NCBI GenBank assembly: GCA_900769875.1
Contig: CAAGII010000072.1
Location: 1 to 9,239 of the forward strand
Source of the DNA: Clostridia bacterium
Lineage (GTDB): Bacteria > Bacillota > Clostridia > Christensenellales > Aristaeellaceae
Direction of reading: 5' to 3'
Length of the DNA stretch: 9,239 nt
The position numbers were made by a program, and so were the translations under genes. Shown in pieces: positions 4,875-9,239 of the stretch (position 1 is its first letter; each line of letters begins with the position of its first letter). The notes beneath the pieces are model-generated. The model had not been told where the DNA came from. It made no database searches and saw only the letters and a program-made list of their open reading frames with translations.

Positions 4875-5877
4875 TTAGTAGTTGCTTTCGTTCTGCGCGT
4901 ATTTCCATGCGCTGATACACATGTCGTCCAGCGTGTGGACGGCTTGCCAATTCAACAGCTTCTTTGCTTTCTCTGCGTCTGCCCAGAAAGCCGGGAGATC
5001 GCCGGAGCGGCGGGGGCCGATGATGTAAGGCAGCGTGATGCCATTGACCCGCTCAAAGGTTTTGACGAGATCCAGTACAGAGACGCCGACGCCTGCGCCG
5101 AGGTTAATAGCTTCCACGCCCCTGTTGTGCTGTGCATACTCCAACGCCTTCACATGTCCAACAGCCAGATCGACAACGTGGATGTAGTCTCTCAGACAGG
5201 TACCGTCGGGGGTTTCGTAGTCACCGCCGAAGATCGTCAGGTGATCCAGCTTTCCGGCAGCGACGCGACCGATGTAGGGCATCAGGTTGTTGGGGATGCC
5301 GTTGGGATCGTCGCCCAGCAAAGCGGAATCGTGAGCACCAATGATTGAAGTAGCGGAGCAGTACTGCACAGAAGTCCGGATGCACAGCGACATAGTCTGT
5401 CAGGATGCGCTCGATCATGACCTTTGTCCAACCGTAGGGGCTGGAAGACTGGATCGCGGGCATATCTTCCTTGTAGGGATGCGGGTTGTTCGGGCCGTAG
5501 ACAGTGGCAGAAGACGAGAACACAAGGTTCTTGCAGCCACCGGCTTCCATCGCTTCAAGCAGCATAAGCGTGCTGTTAATGTTGTTCCGGTAATACTCAA
5601 GAGGCTTCTGAACGCTTTCGCCGACTGCCTTGAAAGCTGCGAAATGGATCACTGCATCAACTTTGTTAAGACGGAACACATTGATGAGTTCGCTGCTGCA
5701 GCAGTCAAGCTGATAGAACTGAGGACGCACACCCGTGATGATCTGGATGCGATCAACAACTGACGCCTTGGCATTGGACAGATCGTCCACAATGATCACC
5801 TGATGTCCGGCATTGATCAATTCCACAACAGTGTGGCTGCCAATGTAGCCGGCTCCACCTGTAACAAGAACCTGCAT
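4875..5877 (-). CDS. galE: UDP-glucose 4-epimerase, frameshifted (2 nt missing near 5343)
   Basis: NAD-dependent short-chain epimerase that interconverts UDP-galactose and UDP-glucose and closes the Leloir cycle. Frame 1 (5877 to about 5344) encodes residues 1-178: the Rossmann motif GGAGYIGSH, SSSATVYG with the catalytic serine/threonine region, and Y148...K152 (YGWTK). It ends at LLRYFN. The rest (IGAHDSALLGDDPNGIPNN through KYAQNESNY) is in another frame down to TAA 4875. Between Asn and Ile only one C remains of an expected proline codon (family motif YFNP.GAH), so two bases are missing. With them restored the protein is about 334 residues, against 338 in E. coli. The start has GGAGG 8 nt upstream, 30 nt after the pfkA stop. 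It could be a sequencing error or a real mutation. Confidence 0.92.
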
Positions 5878-5907
5878 ATCTTATTCCTCCATAACTTTCG
5901 TGCTATA

Positions 5908-6963
5908 TCACTCGCGGATATCATTAACCAGCTTATACAGATCGTGACGGAAGTGGCGTTCTTCCTTCAGGGCTTCCTGGATGCCCATGTGGAAGACACG
6001 CCCCAGCCGGGTACCGATGACCTGATTGGATACGCCGTCATGCAGCAGCCTGACCGCCAGGTGTCCGGCTTCAAAGGCGAAGGCGCTGTCCTTGGCTACG
6101 GGCAGAGCACCGCGCTGGGTGTAGCCCACGACAGTGGAGCGAACCTCTGCCCCGCCGCACTTGTACTTAAGGATGGTGGCCAGACGGCTGGCGCTGATGG
6201 GTTCACCCTTAAAGCACTGCTCGCCATTGCTGGTCAGGAAGTCGTACATGTCGAAGGGTTCCATGGATTCCCAGCAGCCCTCAGCCACCACGATGGTCGC
6301 ACGGTAGTTTCCCTTGGCAATCTGCTTATTCAGGCGGGCAGCAACCTCATCGATGGACCACTTGACTTCAGGTACCAACACAATCTCGGAACCGGTAGCA
6401 CAGGCAGCTTTGATGGCTACATCGCCGCAGTGACGGCCCATGCACTCCACCACATGGGGACGGTTGTGGGAACGGGAGGTGGCGCGGATCTCACGGATGG
6501 CCTCGGTGCACTTCTGCACAGCAGTTTCGTAGCCCAGGGTCATCTCTGTGTAGGCAAGGTCGTTGTCAATGGTGCCGGGAATGCAAACACAAGGGATGCC
6601 GAGCTCGCACAGCCGCATGGCTCCCTGGAAGGAACCGTCGCCGCCGATGACAACCAGACCGTCGATCTCCATATCGCGCAAGGTCTGGGCTGCAAATTCG
6701 CGGTACATGGGGTCTTTGAACTCCGTACAGCGAGCGGTTCGAAGATAGGTGCCGGGCTGATCAGCAATATCCAGCACCATGTCCAGCGTCAGCTCCTGCA
6801 GATCGTCGTAGATGCTGGTGGAGCGGCGGAGCAGCCCATTGTAGCCCTGCTTGATGCCCACCAGAGGCATTCCGTAACGAGCCGCGCTCTTTGCCACAGA
6901 CATAACAGCGGCATTCATGCCAGGAGCGTCGCCGCCAGAAGTCAATACGCCAATCTTTCTCAT
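5908..6963 (-). CDS. pfkA: Divergent ATP-dependent 6-phosphofructokinase-like enzyme
   Basis: A 351-residue PfkA-family sugar-phosphate kinase. The N-terminal TSGGDAPGMNAA loop, GGDGS at 107-111 (G110 marks ATP rather than pyrophosphate use) and the catalytic PGTIDND loop (D133, D135) are intact. So are R168, MGR (175-177), E228, R275 and R284 of the fructose-6-phosphate site. However, the residue matching E. coli H249 is Tyr281, the QRGGSP motif reads QRGALP, and the effector-site arginines 21 and 25 are Met and Lys. Allosteric control by ADP/PEP is therefore probably altered, and substrate preference may be too. It sits between galT (37-nt gap) and galE (30-nt gap) with a GGGAG site 8 nt before its ATG, so it is co-transcribed with the gal genes. 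Residue equivalences are from memory of E. coli PfkA. Confidence 0.88.
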   Translation of the reverse strand: MRKIGVLTSGGDAPGMNAAVMSVAKSAARYGMPLVGIKQGYNGLLRRSTSIYDDLQELTLDMVLDIADQPGTYLRTARCTEFKDPMYREFAAQTLRDMEIDGLVVIGGDGSFQGAMRLCELGIPCVCIPGTIDNDLAYTEMTLGYETAVQKCTEAIREIRATSRSHNRPHVVECMGRHCGDVAIKAACATGSEIVLVPEVKWSIDEVAARLNKQIAKGNYRATIVVAEGCWESMEPFDMYDFLTSNGEQCFKGEPISASRLATILKYKCGGAEVRSTVVGYTQRGALPVAKDSAFAFEAGHLAVRLLHDGVSNQVIGTRLGRVFHMGIQEALKEERHFRHDLYKLVNDIRE

Positions 6964-7000
6964 GTGATGTACTCCCTTCCTTGATGGTGAGGGCGATGGA

Positions 7001-8491
7001 TCAGCCCTTGTTGTTTACTGCGTCAATGAAGCGGAGGAACGCCGCGCGCCCTTCTTGCGTCCGCTTGAATACTCCAGCGTGCTCAAGCACCTTGGCGAAC
7101 ACTTTGCCGACCTCGATACGGAGGATGCAGCTGGTGTTTTCCTTGGTGAGAACATTTCTGCTCTTGATCTGCGCCACCCAGTCCCTGTGCTTCTCCAGAT
7201 CGCCGGTCAGCTCCTGATCGTTGAGGATGGCGACTTCCAGACGGGACAGCTCATCCTTCAGGCGGGCGGGCAGAACTGCCAGCCCCATGACCTCAATCAG
7301 GCCGATGTTTTCCTTCTTGATATGATGGAGCTCACTGTGGGGATGGAAGACGCCGAGGGGGTGTTCTGCGGTGGTGATGTTGTTGCGCAGAACCAGATCC
7401 AGCTCGTAGTTCTTGCCCTTGCGGCGGGCGATGGGCGTGATTGTATTATGACCTACGCCCTGGGTCTGGGCGAAGATGAAGGCACTTTCGTCCGTGTAGC
7501 CCCGCCATACCTGCAGAATCCTGTCTGCCAGATCGATGAGTTCTTCCTTGTCAGGGCTGGACAGCCGGATGACGCTCATGGGCCATTTGACCAGGCCGGC
7601 CTTAACTTTCGGATACCCCTTGAAGGTGATGGTCTTCTCCATGGGCGCCTTGCTCATGGCAAATGCCTGCCGACCGCCCTGGAAATGTTCGTGGGTCAGG
7701 ATGCTGCCGCCCACAATGGGCAGGTCAGCGTTGGAGCCGATGAAGTAGTGCGGGAAGATGGTGACGAAATCCAGCAGCTTGGCAAAGGTATTCCGGTTGA
7801 TGGTCATTGGCGTGTGGCTGGCGTTGAAGATGATGCAGTGCTCGTTGTAGTAGACATAGGGGCTGTACTGCATATACCAGTCTGAGCCATCAAGTTTGAG
7901 AGGGATAATGCGATGATTCTGCCGGGCGGGGTGATTCATTCTCCCGGCGTATCCCTCATTTTCCGCGCAGAGCAGGCATTTGGGGTATCCTGCCATCGGT
8001 GCAGCAGCAGCGGCTGCGATGGCCTTGGGATCTTTTTCGGGCTTGCTCAGGTTGATCGTCATATCAAGGGTGCCGTATTCCGTTGCTGCAAGCCAGTGCA
8101 TATCCTTCTGGATGCGGTAGCGCCGGATGTAGTCCGTATCCTGAGAGAACTTGTAGAACCAGTCTGTGGCGGCCTGCGGATCCTGGCTGAGCAGCTCCTC
8201 AAAATGCTTGCGGACTTCATGAGGTCTGGGCGTCAATGCACCCATCAGCATGGTGTCCAGCAGGTCGCGGCTGGTGATGTCGTCGTTGCAAACGCCGCGA
8301 GCCACAGCATCGTCAGTCAGTCCCTTCAGGATATCTTCCAGCGCGATGACACAGGGCTCGGCTTCTTCGTAAGTGTCAATCTTCAGGCACTGAAGCAGCT
8401 GGTTGATGGCATAATTCCGGTCGCAGGGTTCGATCAGCCCCCTGTTCAGTGCGTATTGAATCAAGGAAGCGATGTAAGTGTTGATATCCAT
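7001..8491 (-). CDS. galT: UDP-glucose--hexose-1-phosphate uridylyltransferase, class II
   Basis: Transfers UMP from UDP-glucose to galactose-1-phosphate, giving UDP-galactose and glucose-1-phosphate. The 496-residue length and the DLPIVGGSILTHEHFQGG segment (about residues 256-273, with the HxH active-site pair) mark the class II, Gram-positive form; class I enzymes are near 350 residues. A CLLC pair at about 172-175 is also seen. A TTG at 8497 opens the frame, but ATG 8491 is preceded by AAGGAGG with 6-nt spacing and is the better start. That site overlaps the galK stop codon (TAAGGAGG), and the gap to galK is 11 nt, so galT is translationally coupled to galK. The frame is intact. Some class II enzymes act in lacto-N-biose use and accept N-acetylhexosamine-1-phosphates; galK and galE here favour galactose. 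Confidence 0.95.
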   Translation of the reverse strand: MDINTYIASLIQYALNRGLIEPCDRNYAINQLLQCLKIDTYEEAEPCVIALEDILKGLTDDAVARGVCNDDITSRDLLDTMLMGALTPRPHEVRKHFEELLSQDPQAATDWFYKFSQDTDYIRRYRIQKDMHWLAATEYGTLDMTINLSKPEKDPKAIAAAAAAPMAGYPKCLLCAENEGYAGRMNHPARQNHRIIPLKLDGSDWYMQYSPYVYYNEHCIIFNASHTPMTINRNTFAKLLDFVTIFPHYFIGSNADLPIVGGSILTHEHFQGGRQAFAMSKAPMEKTITFKGYPKVKAGLVKWPMSVIRLSSPDKEELIDLADRILQVWRGYTDESAFIFAQTQGVGHNTITPIARRKGKNYELDLVLRNNITTAEHPLGVFHPHSELHHIKKENIGLIEVMGLAVLPARLKDELSRLEVAILNDQELTGDLEKHRDWVAQIKSRNVLTKENTSCILRIEVGKVFAKVLEHAGVFKRTQEGRAAFLRFIDAVNNKG

Positions 8492-8502
8492 GGACAACCT
8501 CC

Positions 8503-9239
8503 TTATTCCAGTCGAATTCCACCTTCGGAACGGATAGACAGCACATGGCAGCTGTCCATGCCCAGCACGGCCTCGATATTCTGCTTGAAATCCTCCAGCA
8601 TATCAAAGGGAACAAAAGCCTGCACCGTACCGGCGAAACCGCCGCCGTGCACGCGATAAGCGCCTTTGCCCTGCAGGAGTGTATCGCACATGGCCAGCGC
8701 GATCACCACCGGCTGCAGTTCGGTTTCACCCGCAGGATAGATGTTCTGCAGATACGTCCAGGAGCTCTTGCCGGACTCCGTAACCAGATGCAGGAAGGTG
8801 CTGAAGTCATTATCCTTCAGTGCCTGCACCTGCTTCCTGACACGCTCGTTCTCCTGGTAGACATGGATAGCGCGGAGAATGGCGCGGTCGGGGATGCTGC
8901 CGCGTAGATCAGGGATAGCATCCAGGAAATCTCTTTGATGAACCTGGCGCAGCGTCTTCTTTCCGAACCATTGGCAGATCTGAGCCAGCTCACCGGGGAT
9001 AGCGCCGTATTCATCTGTCAAATCGGCATGATCAGCACCGCTGTCGATGATGCACAGGGCATGGTTCGTGGCGGCGAAGTCAAAGTCGATCCTCTCCACA
9101 ACGGCTCGGCAGGGTTGGCGAAGTCGATGAAGACAAGGCCGCCCACGGAAGAAGCCATCTGATCCATCAGGCCGCAGGGCTTACCAAAGAAGGCGTTCTC
9201 TGCATACTGAGCGATCTGGGCGATCTCAACAGGGGTGAA
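8503..9239 (-). CDS. galK: Galactokinase, C-terminal part, frameshifted near 9102
   Basis: GHMP-family kinase making galactose-1-phosphate. The contig end cuts off the N-terminus, including the GLSSSA-type ATP motif. From 9239 the frame reads FTPVEIAQIAQYAENAFFGKPCGLMDQMASSVGGLVFIDF; the aspartate in GLMDQMAS is the catalytic base. After PAEP the frame breaks at about 9100-9104. The next frame continues at once as VERIDFDFAATNHALCIIDSGADHADLTDEY, and on to motif 3, RVHGGGFAGT. One base is missing: GAGCCGTTGTG where GAGCCGGTTGTG keeps the frame. The stop TAA at 8503-8505 overlaps the galT ribosome binding site. The break is about 140 nt from the contig end, so a read error is likely. Confidence 0.92.

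Noticed and set aside
5338..5348. Programmed ribosomal frameshifting in galE
   Set aside because: No slippery heptamer is present, GalE is not known to use frameshifting, and the missing bases remove a conserved proline codon.
5803..6984. 393-codon plus-strand ORF
   Set aside because: It is antisense to pfkA, has no recognisable motifs, and arises from the codon bias of the real gene on the minus strand.
7055..8659. Two long plus-strand ORFs (7055-7885 and 7913-8659)
   Set aside because: They are antisense to galT and the end of galK, whose minus-strand products carry clear family motifs.

Overview
The window looks like one complete short-read metagenome or draft-genome contig from a low-to-mid-GC Clostridia-type Firmicute, probably gut-associated. 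The support is a class II (Gram-positive type) GalT, a DUF6062-like protein, strong AAGGAGG ribosome binding sites and a Tn916-type recombinase module. Genus cannot be set from the sequence. Bases 1-31 are not biological: they match the 3' end of the Illumina TruSeq read-2 adapter. Real sequence therefore starts at about base 32, inside dnaE, and the other end stops inside galK.

Layout. (1) 32-1360, plus strand: the C-terminal end of dnaE, a GtrA-family membrane protein overlapping it by 4 bp, and a HAD phosphatase directly abutting. These form one tight operon, closed by a 12-bp perfect hairpin (1363-1404) that serves both strands. (2) 1407-2183, minus strand: a protein of the DUF6062 type with two CxxC...CxxH modules. 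(3) About 2200-4725: an AT-richer islet with a Tn916-family tyrosine integrase, a Tn916-type excisionase and a small winged-HTH regulator, all on the minus strand. It also holds three 11-bp-phased integrase arm-type repeats, a long leader before xis that can fold, and a 12-bp inverted repeat in front of the regulator. No relaxase, coupling protein, type IV secretion gene or cargo is present. (4) 4725-9239, minus strand: a galactose operon in transcription order galK (cut by the contig end), galT, pfkA, galE, with a rho-independent terminator after galE.

The gal operon encodes Leloir-pathway galactose use. GalK makes galactose-1-phosphate, GalT exchanges it with UDP-glucose, and GalE regenerates UDP-glucose. 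The embedded phosphofructokinase-like enzyme could pull the resulting hexose phosphate into glycolysis. Two genes of this operon carry apparent frameshifts: galE lacks 2 nt near 5343 and galK lacks 1 nt near 9102. Given the untrimmed adapter, sequencing or assembly error must be excluded before calling them pseudogenes.

The most interesting points are the minimal int-xis-regulator islet with its structured xis leader and operator-like palindromes, and the divergent PFK, whose allosteric and sugar-phosphate-site residues are altered.
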